Below, in pieces: positions 18,595 to 35,290 of a DNA stretch of 64,000 bases (its first letter is position 1; the number at the start of each line of letters is the position of its first letter). Under the pieces are notes generated by a model. It had not been told where the DNA came from and made no database searches. It saw nothing but the letters and a program-made list of their open reading frames with translations. This stretch comes from Lewinellaceae bacterium (GTDB lineage: Bacteria; Bacteroidota; Bacteroidia; Chitinophagales; Saprospiraceae). The stretch lies in contig JACJXZ010000002.1 of assembly GCA_020636375.1 (NCBI GenBank), forward strand, positions 248,001 through 312,000, given 5' to 3'. Position numbers and translations under genes: made by a program.

Positions 18595-18954
18595 ATGAAA
18601 AAGACTCTGGTTCTGGGAGCATCGGACAACCCCATCCGGTACTCCAACGCCGCCGTCCGGCGGCTTGCCAAGGAGGGGTTCGAAGTGGTTCCGGTAGGCG
18701 TCCGGGAAGGAGAAATCTCGGGCGTGCCCATTCAAAAGGGCCAACCCCTGCTGGAAGGCATACATACCATTACCTTATACCTCAACCCGCAGCGCCAGAA
18801 GGAATATTACGGCTACATCCTCGGCCTTCAGCCCCGGCGCATCATTTTCAATCCCGGTGCCGAAAACCCGGAACTGATGCGGCTGGCTCAGGAAAAAGGT
18901 ATCGAAGTGGAAATGGCCTGCACCCTGGTGATGCTTGCCGTGGGGCAGTATTAG
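18595..18954 (+). CDS. CoA-binding domain protein
   Basis: 119 residues, a single Rossmann domain of the CoA_binding_2 (YccU-like) type. MKKTLVLGASDNPIRYSNAA is the nucleotide-binding strand-loop-helix with GASxxPxRYS. GIHTITLYLNPQRQKEYYGY and IIFNPGAENPELMRLAQEKG complete the family pattern. These small cytoplasmic proteins bind CoA; their cellular role is not settled. It stands alone on its strand with a 264-bp repeat-rich gap downstream. Confidence 0.88.
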   Translation: MKKTLVLGASDNPIRYSNAAVRRLAKEGFEVVPVGVREGEISGVPIQKGQPLLEGIHTITLYLNPQRQKEYYGYILGLQPRRIIFNPGAENPELMRLAQEKGIEVEMACTLVMLAVGQY

Positions 18955-19086
18955 GATGGGTTCACGGGCGCATGGGCACCCTGAACCCATGGGCCTGCCC
19001 CCTATGCCTTAGGGCTTGCAAAATAATAAGTGGTACAGAATAGACGAAGTTATTTTGTGTGCTAACAAGGCGCCAAACGCAGGCAT

Positions 19087-19112
19087 AGCGTTCGACCGAG
19101 CTCACGCCGAGG
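19087..19112 (-). repeat. 26-bp dispersed repeat, inverted copy
   Basis: Reverse complement of 17127-17152 with one mismatch. It lies in the gap between the CoA-binding protein gene and the small membrane protein gene. Confidence 0.75.
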
Positions 19113-19218
19113 TCCGGAGCTACGGCGAGGCTTGGTAACAGTCTACCCCGTACACTGCCTGCCCCGCACACAAAGTGTCGGGGGAGTGTCGGGGCAGTTA
19201 GCGCGCAAAAGAACGAGT

Positions 19219-19464
19219 CTAAATGGAGTACTTATTGTTTTGCAAGCCCTTAGCCCCCTGCTGGCCGACCTCCGGCATTTTGCACTCCTCCTCCGGCTTT
19301 TTTCCGCAAACACTGCACTCGCCGATCTGGTTTTTCAGCATAGGGTTGTTGGTGGCGCAGGTGCCCCTGAACTCCTGGCCGGTAAAAATCTGCCGGATAT
19401 TGATCAGGGCAAAAGAAAGGCCGAAGACAAAAAAGATGATGGCTAAGACATATAGGAACTCCAT
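19219..19464 (-). CDS. Small Cys-rich single-pass membrane protein
   Basis: 81 residues. One N-terminal membrane helix (MEFLYVLAIIFFVFGLSFAL) is followed by a soluble tail with cysteines spaced as GTCATNNP, then GECSVCGKKPEEECKMP. This pattern (GTCA...P, CxxCG, C) is known from small Bacteroidota 'membrane or secreted' proteins and recalls the NqrM/DUF539 type, which helps mature Na+-NQR. Metal binding by the four cysteines is likely but inferred. It is divergent from mazG, from which it is separated by 127 bp. Confidence 0.65.
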   Translation of the reverse strand: MEFLYVLAIIFFVFGLSFALINIRQIFTGQEFRGTCATNNPMLKNQIGECSVCGKKPEEECKMPEVGQQGAKGLQNNKYSI

Positions 19465-19508
19465 AAAAACCAGGTTTATGTTTTGTCAAAAGTACGCTTA
19501 CTCAACAA

Positions 19509-19562
19509 CGGTTCCGTTATATTAGTTTACTTTGCAACGCAAACCGGGAACCAACGGAACCG
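19509..19562. promoter_or_regulatory. Inverted repeat spanning the presumed mazG promoter
   Basis: Arms cggttccgtt (19509-19518) and aacggaaccg (19553-19562) are exact complements 34 bp apart. Between them lies ttactttg (19527-19534), one base from the Bacteroidota -7 consensus TAnnTTTG. The mazG start is 30 bp downstream. It could be an operator pair or a leader hairpin. Confidence 0.4.
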
Positions 19563-19591
19563 GCGCAAAATTAAAATAAAAACCGAAACCA

Positions 19592-20350
19592 ATGCAGCGC
19601 AAACTCGATGCCTTCGCCCGCCTGCTCACCATCATGGACGAGTTGCGGGAACAATGCCCCTGGGACCGGAAGCAGACTTTCCAGAGCCTGCGCAACCTCA
19701 CCATCGAGGAAACCTACGAACTGGCGGACGCTATCCTGGACGAAAACCTGGAGGAAATCAAAGAAGAGATCGGCGACCTGATGCTGCACATGGTGTTCTA
19801 CGCCAGGATCGCCGACGAGAAAGGCGCTTTCGACATAACCGACGCCCTGCACCATATTTGCGACAAGCTGGTCCAACGCCACCCACACATCTATGGCGAC
19901 GTGGAAGTCGACAATGAGGAGGATGTGAAAAAGAACTGGGAGCAGCTCAAGCTCCGGGAGGGAAAGAAATCGGTGCTCTCCGGCGTCCCCCGCTCCCTGC
20001 CCGCCATGATAAAGGCCTACCGCATGCAGGAGAAAACCAAACAGGTGGGCTTCGAATGGGAAAACAGCGGGCAGGTATGGGAAAAGGTGGAGGAAGAACT
20101 GGCGGAATTCCGGGAAACCATGGACCTGGAACTGCCGCAGGAAAAAAAGGAAGAAGAGTTTGGCGACGTCCTCTTTTCCCTGATCAATTACGCCCGTTTT
20201 CAGGGCATCGACCCGGAGACCGCCCTGGAGCGCGTCAACCAGAAATTCAAAAAGCGGTTCGAATATATCGAGGCCAACGCCAGCAGGCGCCTCGAAGAGA
20301 TGAGCCTGGCGGAAATGGATGCCCTGTGGGAGAAGGCCAAAGGCAAATAA
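19592..20350 (+). CDS. mazG: Nucleoside triphosphate pyrophosphohydrolase MazG
   Basis: 252 residues, the two-domain length of E. coli MazG. Each half carries the EExxE ... ExxD metal-binding arrangement: ETYELADAILDENLEEIKEE with EIGDLMLHMVF in the first, EELAEFRETMDLELPQEKKE with EFGDVLFSLINYAR in the second. The start MQRKLDAFARLLTIMDELRE and CPWDRKQTFQSL are typical. It hydrolyses NTPs and dNTPs to NMP and PPi, clearing damaged nucleotides and affecting ppGpp-related stress responses. It is followed 130 bp later by the DUF151 gene, which has its own promoter element. Confidence 0.95.
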   Translation: MQRKLDAFARLLTIMDELREQCPWDRKQTFQSLRNLTIEETYELADAILDENLEEIKEEIGDLMLHMVFYARIADEKGAFDITDALHHICDKLVQRHPHIYGDVEVDNEEDVKKNWEQLKLREGKKSVLSGVPRSLPAMIKAYRMQEKTKQVGFEWENSGQVWEKVEEELAEFRETMDLELPQEKKEEEFGDVLFSLINYARFQGIDPETALERVNQKFKKRFEYIEANASRRLEEMSLAEMDALWEKAKGK

Positions 20351-20385
20351 TTGGCCATCGCCCGTACTGTTAAGCGGCAATTTCT

Positions 20386-20393
20386 TACCTTTG
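20386..20393 (+). promoter_or_regulatory. Bacteroidota -7 promoter element (TACCTTTG)
   Basis: A perfect match to TAnnTTTG, 86 bp before the next start codon. No TTTG was found at the usual -33 distance. Confidence 0.4.
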
Positions 20394-20479
20394 CGCCTCT
20401 GGAATCTGTTTTTTTGCCTAAACTACCGTTTAGCGCCATTTGTTGAGATTACAGTATTTTTTAATTACTGGCCTTCTTT

Positions 20480-21070
20480 ATGAGAAAAATAGAACTGGAC
20501 ATAGTCGCGTTGTCGCATAGTGTTACTCAATCCCACAATTACGCCGTGGTGTTGGGCGAGCAGGGCGGCTCCCGCCGCTTGCCGATCGTCATCGGCAGCT
20601 TCGAGGCGCAGGCGATCGCCGTGGCTATGGAACGCATGACCCCAAACCGCCCCCTGACCCACGACCTGTTCAAAAATACCCTGGAGACCTTCAACATAGA
20701 ACTCAAAGAGGTCATCATCAACAACCTGCTGGACGGCATCTTCTACGCCCGCCTGATCTGCATCAAAGACAGCGAGATCATCGAGATCGACTCCCGTACC
20801 TCCGACGCCCTGGCCATGGCCGTCCGCTTCAACTGCCCCATCTACACCTACGAGTTCATCCTCGACGCCGCCGGCGTCGTCCTGGAAGAAACGGAAGAAG
20901 AAGGCGCCCCGGCAGAACAGCGCAACCAGCCGGCAAGCCGGCCGGCTGCCCTCTCCTCCTACTCCATCGACGCCCTGAACAAAATGCTGGAAGAAGTACT
21001 CGCCGAAGAGAACTACGAGCGCGCCGCCGAAATCCGGGACGAAATCCGGAGGAGGGAGCAGACGTCGTAG
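20480..21070 (+). CDS. Bifunctional nuclease (DUF151) domain protein with UvrB/UvrC motif
   Basis: 196 residues. The DUF151/BFN domain covers about 1-140 (VVLGEQGGSRRLPIVIGSFE, then GIFYARLICI, then DSRTSDALAMAVRFNCPIYT). A short Ala/Pro linker leads to a UVR motif (LNKMLEEVLAEENYERAAEI, then RDEIRRRE), a UvrB/UvrC-type interaction helix pair. Such fusions are common in Bacteroidota. Nuclease activity is reported for some BFN proteins; the cellular role is uncertain. Confidence 0.88.
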   Translation: MRKIELDIVALSHSVTQSHNYAVVLGEQGGSRRLPIVIGSFEAQAIAVAMERMTPNRPLTHDLFKNTLETFNIELKEVIINNLLDGIFYARLICIKDSEIIEIDSRTSDALAMAVRFNCPIYTYEFILDAAGVVLEETEEEGAPAEQRNQPASRPAALSSYSIDALNKMLEEVLAEENYERAAEIRDEIRRREQTS

Positions 21071-21080
21071 CAAAGGCAGG

Positions 21081-21157
21081 GTTGTGTTGTTGTTTGTTGC
21101 CGGTTGTTTGTTGTCCGACCGGGGGTTCCCGCAAACAAGCAACAAACAACGAGCAAC
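21081..21157. repeat. Low-complexity foldback (GTTGTTTGTTG / CAACAAACAAC)
   Basis: The left arm gttgtttgttgccggttgtt and the right arm caagcaacaaacaacgagca (21134 on) pair well around gaccgggggttccc. It lies between two convergent genes, 11 bp from one stop and 18 bp from the other. It could act as a bidirectional 3'-end structure. Confidence 0.75.
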
Positions 21158-21174
21158 CACTCATGAAGGCATAC

Positions 21175-22191
21175 TCAATCCAAACTCACATCCCCCACTT
21201 TCACCGCTATAAAGTCTAAATCTGCTGCTCCGGTAGCTGGCAGGCCATTGATGTCGATCCGCTCGGGAAACAGCTCAGCCCACGGATTGGCAGGCTCGGG
21301 GAAAGTATAATCCAGCCGGATAAACCGCCAGCTCGTATTGTCCTCAAATTCGATGTCGATCCCCAGCAACAGGCGGCGCAGGGCAATCAGATCCAGGGTT
21401 GTAACGCGGCGGGAGTTGTTTACGTCGGCAGCGATGAGCTTATAAGGGCTGCCCAGCGGCTGAACACCGAGGATATGGCGGCTGATCAGCACCAGGTCCT
21501 GCGTAGATATATTTTCAGTATACCCGCCAAGATAACCGGCATCTTTTTCCGGCGTGATTGTGATGTCATCCCCGGGGGACAAACCCAAAAAACGAAAGCC
21601 CCCCTGAGCATCCGTAAGAGTAAAAGCAGGCGAAAGGCCGGAAAGGCTCACTTCTACATCTTCTACCGGAACACCATCTTCCCGGATGATCCGGCCGACA
21701 GCGGCGGGAGAATGCGGTCCATGCCCGCAAAGAGAAAAATTATCAAAAACGCCAACATAGGTAAGGCAAGAGGCAACGATTTCCCCCGCGCACCAGGCGT
21801 GTACTTCAATATTGACAAAACCAAGCCCCCCATCGGTATCGTCGCACCCCAGAAGGAGAACTATTGCCGCCGAATCCGGCGTTTCCCCTTCCCGGTTGAT
21901 GGAAAAAATCAGTTCTTCCCCGCATTGAACCCGGGCTGTGTCCACCATGTCGCCCGCCCATAACGCCCACCCGCCTTCATCGGGAATGTCGTCGCCATCC
22001 GTATCCACCGGGAGTAATTCTACGGCCTGGCCAGAGCGGCACTGTAAATCCAGCGAATCTGCCGCCCAAACACCGGAAACGGCATTTTTTCCGGCCGGCT
22101 CCGGTACATAGTAAGAAGAAATCAGCAATATTGGCAGCGCCAGGAGGAAGCACGGTGCCGGAAAGCGCGGGAGCGAAAGTTGGTTAGCCAT
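21175..22191 (-). CDS. Secreted protein with carboxypeptidase-regulatory-like and dockerin-like domains
   Basis: 338 residues with an N-terminal hydrophobic signal (FLLALPILLISSYYV). Residues about 60-160 form a beta-rich region of the kind seen in Saprospiria surface proteins. VGRIIREDGVPVEDVEVSLS is a carboxypeptidase-regulatory-like (CnaB-type) domain. DVNNSRRVTTLDLIALRRLL is a type I dockerin-like repeat with Ca-binding pattern, preceded by a partner (STQDLVLISRHILGV). The chain ends at VKVGDVSLD, without the T9SS sorting tail that usually follows this arrangement. It may be truncated or use another export route. Confidence 0.7.
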   Translation of the reverse strand: MANQLSLPRFPAPCFLLALPILLISSYYVPEPAGKNAVSGVWAADSLDLQCRSGQAVELLPVDTDGDDIPDEGGWALWAGDMVDTARVQCGEELIFSINREGETPDSAAIVLLLGCDDTDGGLGFVNIEVHAWCAGEIVASCLTYVGVFDNFSLCGHGPHSPAAVGRIIREDGVPVEDVEVSLSGLSPAFTLTDAQGGFRFLGLSPGDDITITPEKDAGYLGGYTENISTQDLVLISRHILGVQPLGSPYKLIAADVNNSRRVTTLDLIALRRLLLGIDIEFEDNTSWRFIRLDYTFPEPANPWAELFPERIDINGLPATGAADLDFIAVKVGDVSLD

Positions 22192-22432
22192 CTTTTTTGT
22201 TTTAAAGGATCATAATTTGCGTGGGCTGCTATTCTGTGGCACCACGCTTTTTTACCGGGGCAGATGGCGGTTTGCCAATGAAACATTGACGAATGCAATA
22301 TAAGAAATTTTCACAATTATAAAAGGCGAGTAATAGGAAAATCCGGACAAATTCAATTTGCAAATACCCTGGAATGCTCGTTGCGATCTGCGATAAAATT
22401 TATTGGGCAAAATAATCGCGTCCGATTACTTA
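22192..22432. other. Intergenic region
   Basis: 241 bp upstream of the dockerin-like gene and downstream of the aldolase gene. It is AT-rich near the middle. I recognise no RNA, repeat or clear terminator. Confidence 0.4.
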
Positions 22433-23446
22433 CTACAACCCCCTCAGCACCCCAATCACCCGCTCCATCATCTTCTCCGTAAAATCCAGGTGGGTGACGA
22501 AACGGACCGTCTGCGGGCCGAAGGGAGATGCCTTGATGCCGTAGGCGGCCAACTGTTCCAGGAAGGACGCAGCCGTATGCGGCGGTTTCACGTCGAAGAT
22601 CAGGATGTTGGTTTTTACCGGCCGCACGTCGCTCACGTAGGGCATTTCGGCCAGGACGGCGCCGATCTTCCGGGCGCGTTCGTTGTCCTCCTTCAACCGC
22701 TCCACCTGGTGGTCCAGGGCATAGATGCCGGCGGCGGCCAGGTATCCGGCCTGCCGCATGCCGCCGCCCATCACTTTGCGGAACCGCCGCGCCTGCCTGA
22801 TGAAATCCCCGGTGCCGATCAGCAGAGATCCCACCGGCGCGCCCAGCCCTTTGGAGAGGCAGATGGAAATGCTGTCGAACTGCTCCCCTACCGCCTGGGG
22901 CGCCTCTCCGGTTTCCACCAGGGCGTTGAAGATGCGGGCGCCGTCCAGGTGCAGGGCCAGGCCGTAGTGCCAGCATAGCTTGCTGATGGGGCGCACCTCA
23001 TCCAGCGTGTAATAACTGCCGCCGCCTTTGTTGCAGGTGTTTTCCAGCACCACCAGCCGGGTCCGGGGCAGCCAGTCGAACTCCGGCTTGATGGCCACCT
23101 CGATCTGGCCGGCATCGATCTTGCCGTGCGTCCCCTTCAGCAGGTTGATCGCCACGCCGGAATTGAAAGCGTAACCTCCCGCCTCATACTGGTAGACGTG
23201 GGAGTATTCGTCGCAGATGACCTCATCCAGCGGCTGGGTATGCACCTTGATGGCAATCTGGTTGGTCATCGTGCCTGACGGGCAGAATACGGCGGCTTCC
23301 TTGTTGAAAAGGGCCGCGGCTTTGGCTTCCAGGGCATTGACCGTGGGGTCTTCCCCGAAGACATCGTCGCCGACTTCCGCCTGCAGCATGGCTTGCAGCA
23401 TGCCAGAGGTGGGCCTGGTCACGGTATCGCTGACTAAGTTAATCAT
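22433..23446 (-). CDS. ltaE: Low-specificity L-threonine aldolase
   Basis: 337 residues from MINLVSDTVTRPTSGML; a start nine codons earlier is possible but not typical. This is a fold-type I PLP enzyme. EVGDDVFGEDPTVNALE and CPSGTMTNQIAI are family signatures; LHLDGARIFNA carries the Asp that binds the PLP ring, and Lys199 in ICLSKGLGAP is the Schiff-base lysine. It splits L-threonine and allo-threonine to glycine and acetaldehyde. It follows rpoC on the same strand with a hairpin in between, so it is probably separately transcribed. Confidence 0.93.
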   Translation of the reverse strand: MINLVSDTVTRPTSGMLQAMLQAEVGDDVFGEDPTVNALEAKAAALFNKEAAVFCPSGTMTNQIAIKVHTQPLDEVICDEYSHVYQYEAGGYAFNSGVAINLLKGTHGKIDAGQIEVAIKPEFDWLPRTRLVVLENTCNKGGGSYYTLDEVRPISKLCWHYGLALHLDGARIFNALVETGEAPQAVGEQFDSISICLSKGLGAPVGSLLIGTGDFIRQARRFRKVMGGGMRQAGYLAAAGIYALDHQVERLKEDNERARKIGAVLAEMPYVSDVRPVKTNILIFDVKPPHTAASFLEQLAAYGIKASPFGPQTVRFVTHLDFTEKMMERVIGVLRGL

Positions 23447-23510
23447 GGCTGTTTTTATTATGCTGATTTGCAACTGGTTTTGTGGCGAAAAAGCACCCCG
23501 TCCGAAATGG

Positions 23511-23546
23511 AACGCCTCTTCCCGGACGAAACCGAAAAGAGGCGTT
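23511..23546 (-). terminator. Hairpin downstream of rpoC
   Basis: Arms aacgcctctt (23511-23520) and aagaggcgtt (23537-23546) are exact complements. The T-run is on the plus-strand side (ttttgc), so on the minus strand it is only a stem without a good U-tract. It may still end or stabilise the rpoBC transcript. Confidence 0.4.
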
Positions 23547-23571
23547 TTGCTGTGTATCGTTTTAGCGGATG

Positions 23572-23608
23572 GCTGTTGTCTGTTGTTTATTCAGGACCAA
23601 CAACCAAT
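23572..23608. repeat. Short GTTGTC/CAACAACC foldback
   Basis: gctgttgtctgttgttta on the left and ccaacaaccaatt on the right pair in part. It is 8 bp from the rpoC stop and belongs to the GTTGTTTG word family. Confidence 0.5.
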
Positions 23609-23615
23609 TCCACTC

Positions 23616-27920
<4,305 letters not shown>

Positions 27921-27984
27921 ATATGAGTATTGTTGGTATGGGGTGGCGAAAAACCGTCACCCCAGTGAAACAATCAAATTAGCA

Positions 27985-31812
<3,828 letters not shown>

Positions 31813-31923
31813 AAAATGTTTATTTTTTCGGCAACAATTAGCTTTCTAACAATCGCCTGTGCTGTAATAATACCCAAAAAATCCGAAAAAGTTCAATATT
31901 GCTAAACTTTATTATACGACAAT

Positions 31924-31994
31924 AGGCTTAGCCAGTTGTGACACAACTGGCTAAGCCTTCTGCGCCGAAAAAACAGCCCGGGGGGCTGTTTTTT
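31924..31994 (-). promoter_or_regulatory. rplL-rpoB attenuator: terminator hairpin followed by 17-bp palindrome
   Basis: Read on the minus strand after rplL, the first structure is a 12-bp stem (31983-31994 with 31968-31979) ending in TTTTTT, a Rho-independent terminator shape. Directly after it is a perfect 17-bp inverted repeat with a 1-nt centre (31924-31940 / 31942-31958, aggcttagccagttgtg). The pair could set the ratio of ribosomal protein to polymerase transcripts, as the rplL-rpoB attenuator does in E. coli. Confidence 0.7.
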
Positions 31995-32016
31995 CAACGG
32001 TTGTAGCAAGAGGCGG

Positions 32017-32400
32017 TTACTTGACCTCTACTTCAGCGCCGGCTTCTTCGAGGGCTGCTTTGATCTTTTCCGCCTCATCCTTGGGCACCCCTTCCTTGAT
32101 CGTTCCAGGGGCACCGTCGACGAGATCCTTGGCTTCTTTCAAGCCCAGGCCAAGCAGGTTTTTCACCTCTTTAACCACTTTCAGCTTGCCCGCGCCGGCG
32201 GATTTGAGGATGACATCAAATTCCGTCTTTTCCTCGGCGGCGGCAGCGCCGTCGCCACCGCCTGCGGCGGGGCCGGCAACAGCTACTGCGGCGGCAGCCG
32301 GTTCGATGCCATATTCGTCCTTGAGTATGCCAGCCAGTTCGTTCACTTCTTTAACGGTGAGGTTGACCAGCTGTTCTGCAAATGCTTTGAGATCTGCCAT
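32017..32400 (-). CDS. rplL: Ribosomal protein bL12 (L7/L12)
   Basis: 127 residues. The N-terminal dimerisation helices (KAFAEQLVNLTVKEVNELAG), the flexible Ala/Gly-rich hinge (PAAAAVAVAGPAAGGGDGAA) and the C-terminal factor-binding domain (KTEFDVILKSAG, KVVKEVKNLLGLGLKEAKDL) are all present. Multiple copies form the ribosome stalk that recruits EF-Tu and EF-G. It follows rplJ by 158 bp, an unusually wide gap that holds a low-complexity foldback. Confidence 0.99.
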   Translation of the reverse strand: MADLKAFAEQLVNLTVKEVNELAGILKDEYGIEPAAAAVAVAGPAAGGGDGAAAAEEKTEFDVILKSAGAGKLKVVKEVKNLLGLGLKEAKDLVDGAPGTIKEGVPKDEAEKIKAALEEAGAEVEVK

Positions 32401-32476
32401 TGTAAGAATTTTTGAAAAGTTGTACGTTGATAAAATATATTGTGCGTACAGCTTGGAAGCCGTATTTGAGGGCTAT

Positions 32477-32548
32477 TTCGCTTTTCGCATTTTCGCAGCT
32501 ACAGCTCATAGCCTTGCGAACAGCGAATACCGAATGACGAAAAGCGAA
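32477..32548. repeat. Low-complexity foldback (TTCGCTTTTCGC / GCGAAAAGCGAA)
   Basis: The left arm ttcgcttttcgcattttcgc pairs with the right arm, which repeats gcgaacagcgaat and ends gacgaaaagcgaa. It sits 11 bp past the rplJ stop, between rplJ and rplL. It uses the same word family as 745-803. Confidence 0.6.
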
Positions 32549-32558
32549 CAGCCGGAAA

Positions 32559-33086
32559 CTACTCGCTGCGCTCTTCCAGCGTTTTGAGTATGCCCATAAG
32601 GGTTTGCCCGCCAGACTGCAGTGCGCCGACGACGTTTTTCGCGGGAGACTGCAGAAGCGCGATGATCTCGGCAACGAGGTCTTCCTTGGACTTGAGGTTG
32701 GCTAATGCATCCAGTTTGTCGTCTCCCAGGAAAACATCCGTGTCGATATAGGCAGCCTTCAGCGTAGGCTTGTCGAAGTCCTTGCGGAATTCTTTGATCA
32801 ACTTCGCCGGGGCGTTGGCCTTCTCTGCGATAAGCAGGGCAGTAGGCCCTTTGAGCGCTTCGTAGAGCCCGGCAAAGTTCTTCTCTTCCGGGGCGCTCTC
32901 CAGGGCTTTCTGGACGAGGGTGTTCTTCACCACCTTCATCTCGATGCCCTTCTCGAAGCACAATCTTCTGAATTTATTGACCTGCTCTACTGTCAGCGTC
33001 GAAGAGTCCGCCAGATAGAAATGGTCTATGCCGGACAGTTTTTCCTTCAATGCCTCAATAGTAGCGGTTTTTTCTGCTCTTGTCAT
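32559..33086 (-). CDS. rplJ: Ribosomal protein uL10
   Basis: 175 residues. The start MTRAEKTATIEALKEKLSGI, the core KFRRLCFEKGIEMKVVKNTL, and the C-terminal helix region NVVGALQSGGQTLMGILKTL, where L12 dimers bind, are as expected. It is the stalk base of the large subunit and, in many bacteria, an autoregulator of the rplJL transcript. It lies 25 bp after rplA. Confidence 0.98.
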   Translation of the reverse strand: MTRAEKTATIEALKEKLSGIDHFYLADSSTLTVEQVNKFRRLCFEKGIEMKVVKNTLVQKALESAPEEKNFAGLYEALKGPTALLIAEKANAPAKLIKEFRKDFDKPTLKAAYIDTDVFLGDDKLDALANLKSKEDLVAEIIALLQSPAKNVVGALQSGGQTLMGILKTLEERSE

Positions 33087-33111
33087 TGCTTTTCAGGTTT
33101 TGAAAAGTTAC

Positions 33112-33807
<696 letters not shown>

Positions 33808-33875
33808 TGTTATCGTGTTTTGAGGTAGTTAACGTCCCACCGCAAGCGGTGAGACTCCCTTCGTCATTTCCAGGA

Positions 33876-34337
33876 TTAATTGTCGCTGGAGGCCTGTTCC
33901 TGCCAGGGCGGCGTGCCTTTGACGGTCACGCCCATGCTGCGGGCAGTGCCGGCCACCATCCTCATCGCCGATTCGACGGTGAAGCAATTCAGGTCCGTCA
34001 TCTTGTTTTCGGCGATGGCCTTCACCTGATCCCAGGTAACCGAACCGACCTTGTTGCGGTTGGATTCCGGAGATCCTTTCTTGATCTTGGCGGCCTCCAG
34101 CAGCTGCACGGCAGCCGGCGGCGTCTTGATGATAAAGGTGAAGGACTTATCTTTGAATACCGTGATCACGACCGGCAGCAGTTGGCCCGGCTTGTCCTGC
34201 GTTTCGGCATTGAAACGCTTGCAGAACTCCATGATGTTCACCCCTTTGGCACCGAGGGCCGGGCCTACGGGAGGGGCCGGGTTGGCCGAACCGCCTCTAA
34301 CCTGAAGTTTTATAAAAGCTTCTACTTCCTTAGCCAT
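33876..34337 (-). CDS. rplK: Ribosomal protein uL11
   Basis: 153 residues, slightly longer than the usual 141 to 147 because of a C-terminal tail (VKGTPPWQEQASSDN). The N-terminal domain (KLQVRGGSANPAPPVGPALG, KGVNIMEFCKRFNAETQ) and the rRNA-binding C-terminal domain (AKIKKGSPESNRNKVGSVTW, then SAMRMVAGTARSMGV) are intact. It binds the GTPase-associated centre of 23S rRNA. It lies 114 bp downstream of nusG in the conserved order. Confidence 0.98.
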   Translation of the reverse strand: MAKEVEAFIKLQVRGGSANPAPPVGPALGAKGVNIMEFCKRFNAETQDKPGQLLPVVITVFKDKSFTFIIKTPPAAVQLLEAAKIKKGSPESNRNKVGSVTWDQVKAIAENKMTDLNCFTVESAMRMVAGTARSMGVTVKGTPPWQEQASSDN

Positions 34338-34451
34338 TGTTTTCGCTTTATTCGAATTGTATTGCCGACAGCTTCAGGGAAGCGTTTTCCGGAAACCGGA
34401 ACGAAAGCTGAAAAGCAAAGAATCGATACTGAAAATAATATGTTAGGACAA

Positions 34452-35060
34452 CTAGGATGTTTTTTCTACCTGCATGAAGTTGAGTTCCACTTCCGTCCCC
34501 CTTCCGAAGATCTTCACGATCACTTTCAGCTTCTTCTTCTCCTCGTTGACCTCCTGGATATCGCCCACGAATTCGCTGAAGGGGCCGTCGATGATCTTGA
34601 CTGTTTCCCCGACGATGAAGGGCTCGATCATGGCTTCTCCGGCTTCCTGCGACTCGTCGACCTTGCCCAGCATGCGGTTAGCCTCTGCCGGGCGCATGGG
34701 GATGGGGTTGTTGCGCCCCAGAAAGTGGATGACATTGGGTATATTGGAAATGGCCTGGATGACTTCGCCGCTCAGCATGGAGGGGATAGCTTCGATGAGG
34801 ATATATCCGGGCAGGATATTTCTTTCGGAGATGACTTTCTTCCCGTTCCTTATTTTATAAACCTTTTCGGTCGGGACCAGCACCTGGGAGATAAAATCCT
34901 TCCAGCCGGAACGTTCGATCTCCATCTCGATGCGTTCTTTGATCTTCCGCTCCTTCCCGCTGATCACACGAAGGGAATACCACTTCTTGTCGCTTGCCGC
35001 AGCATCCGAAGTGGCTTCAGTCTCTTCCTGTATTTGCTTTTCTTTATCCTCTGACATCAC
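34452..35060 (-). CDS. nusG: Transcription elongation/antitermination factor NusG
   Basis: 202 residues. After an acidic extension (about 1-25) the NGN domain begins at KKWYSLRVISGKERKIKERI. LVPTEKVYKIRNGKK and ERNILPGYILIEAI are typical. The C-terminal KOW domain is VGETVKIIDGPFSEFVGDIQ. Two Met codons start the frame; either may be used. NusG binds RNA polymerase and links it to Rho or to ribosomal protein S10. It lies 27 bp after secE. Confidence 0.98.
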   Translation of the reverse strand: MMSEDKEKQIQEETEATSDAAASDKKWYSLRVISGKERKIKERIEMEIERSGWKDFISQVLVPTEKVYKIRNGKKVISERNILPGYILIEAIPSMLSGEVIQAISNIPNVIHFLGRNNPIPMRPAEANRMLGKVDESQEAGEAMIEPFIVGETVKIIDGPFSEFVGDIQEVNEEKKKLKVIVKIFGRGTEVELNFMQVEKTS

Positions 35061-35087
35061 AATCCTTTATCCCTTGTTAATTTTTTA

Positions 35088-35279
35088 TTAGAGGCTGTAG
35101 ACAAAATCCAGGATGGTACGGGAGAACACGTCCATCAGGAAGATTATCGACGCGAGAATGAGCGAGGCTACCAATACCACCACGGTGCTGCTTTGCAGAT
35201 TGGCCCAGGTCGGCCAGGTCACCTTGTGGATCAGTTCATTGTAGCTTTCAATAACGTACAATTTCAATCTTTCCATCAC
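35088..35279 (-). CDS. secE: Preprotein translocase subunit SecE
   Basis: 63 residues, the short single-helix form. The amphipathic stretch YNELIHKVTWPTWANLQSST is the SecE signature (KVxWP) and is followed by one membrane helix (VVVLVASLILASIIFLMDVF). It stabilises SecY in the SecYEG channel. The start lies 11 bp from the last tRNA-Trp-derived repeat, so the repeats form the leader between tRNA-Trp and secE. Confidence 0.96.
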   Translation of the reverse strand: MMERLKLYVIESYNELIHKVTWPTWANLQSSTVVVLVASLILASIIFLMDVFSRTILDFVYSL

Positions 35280-35290
35280 GCGGTTTTTTA

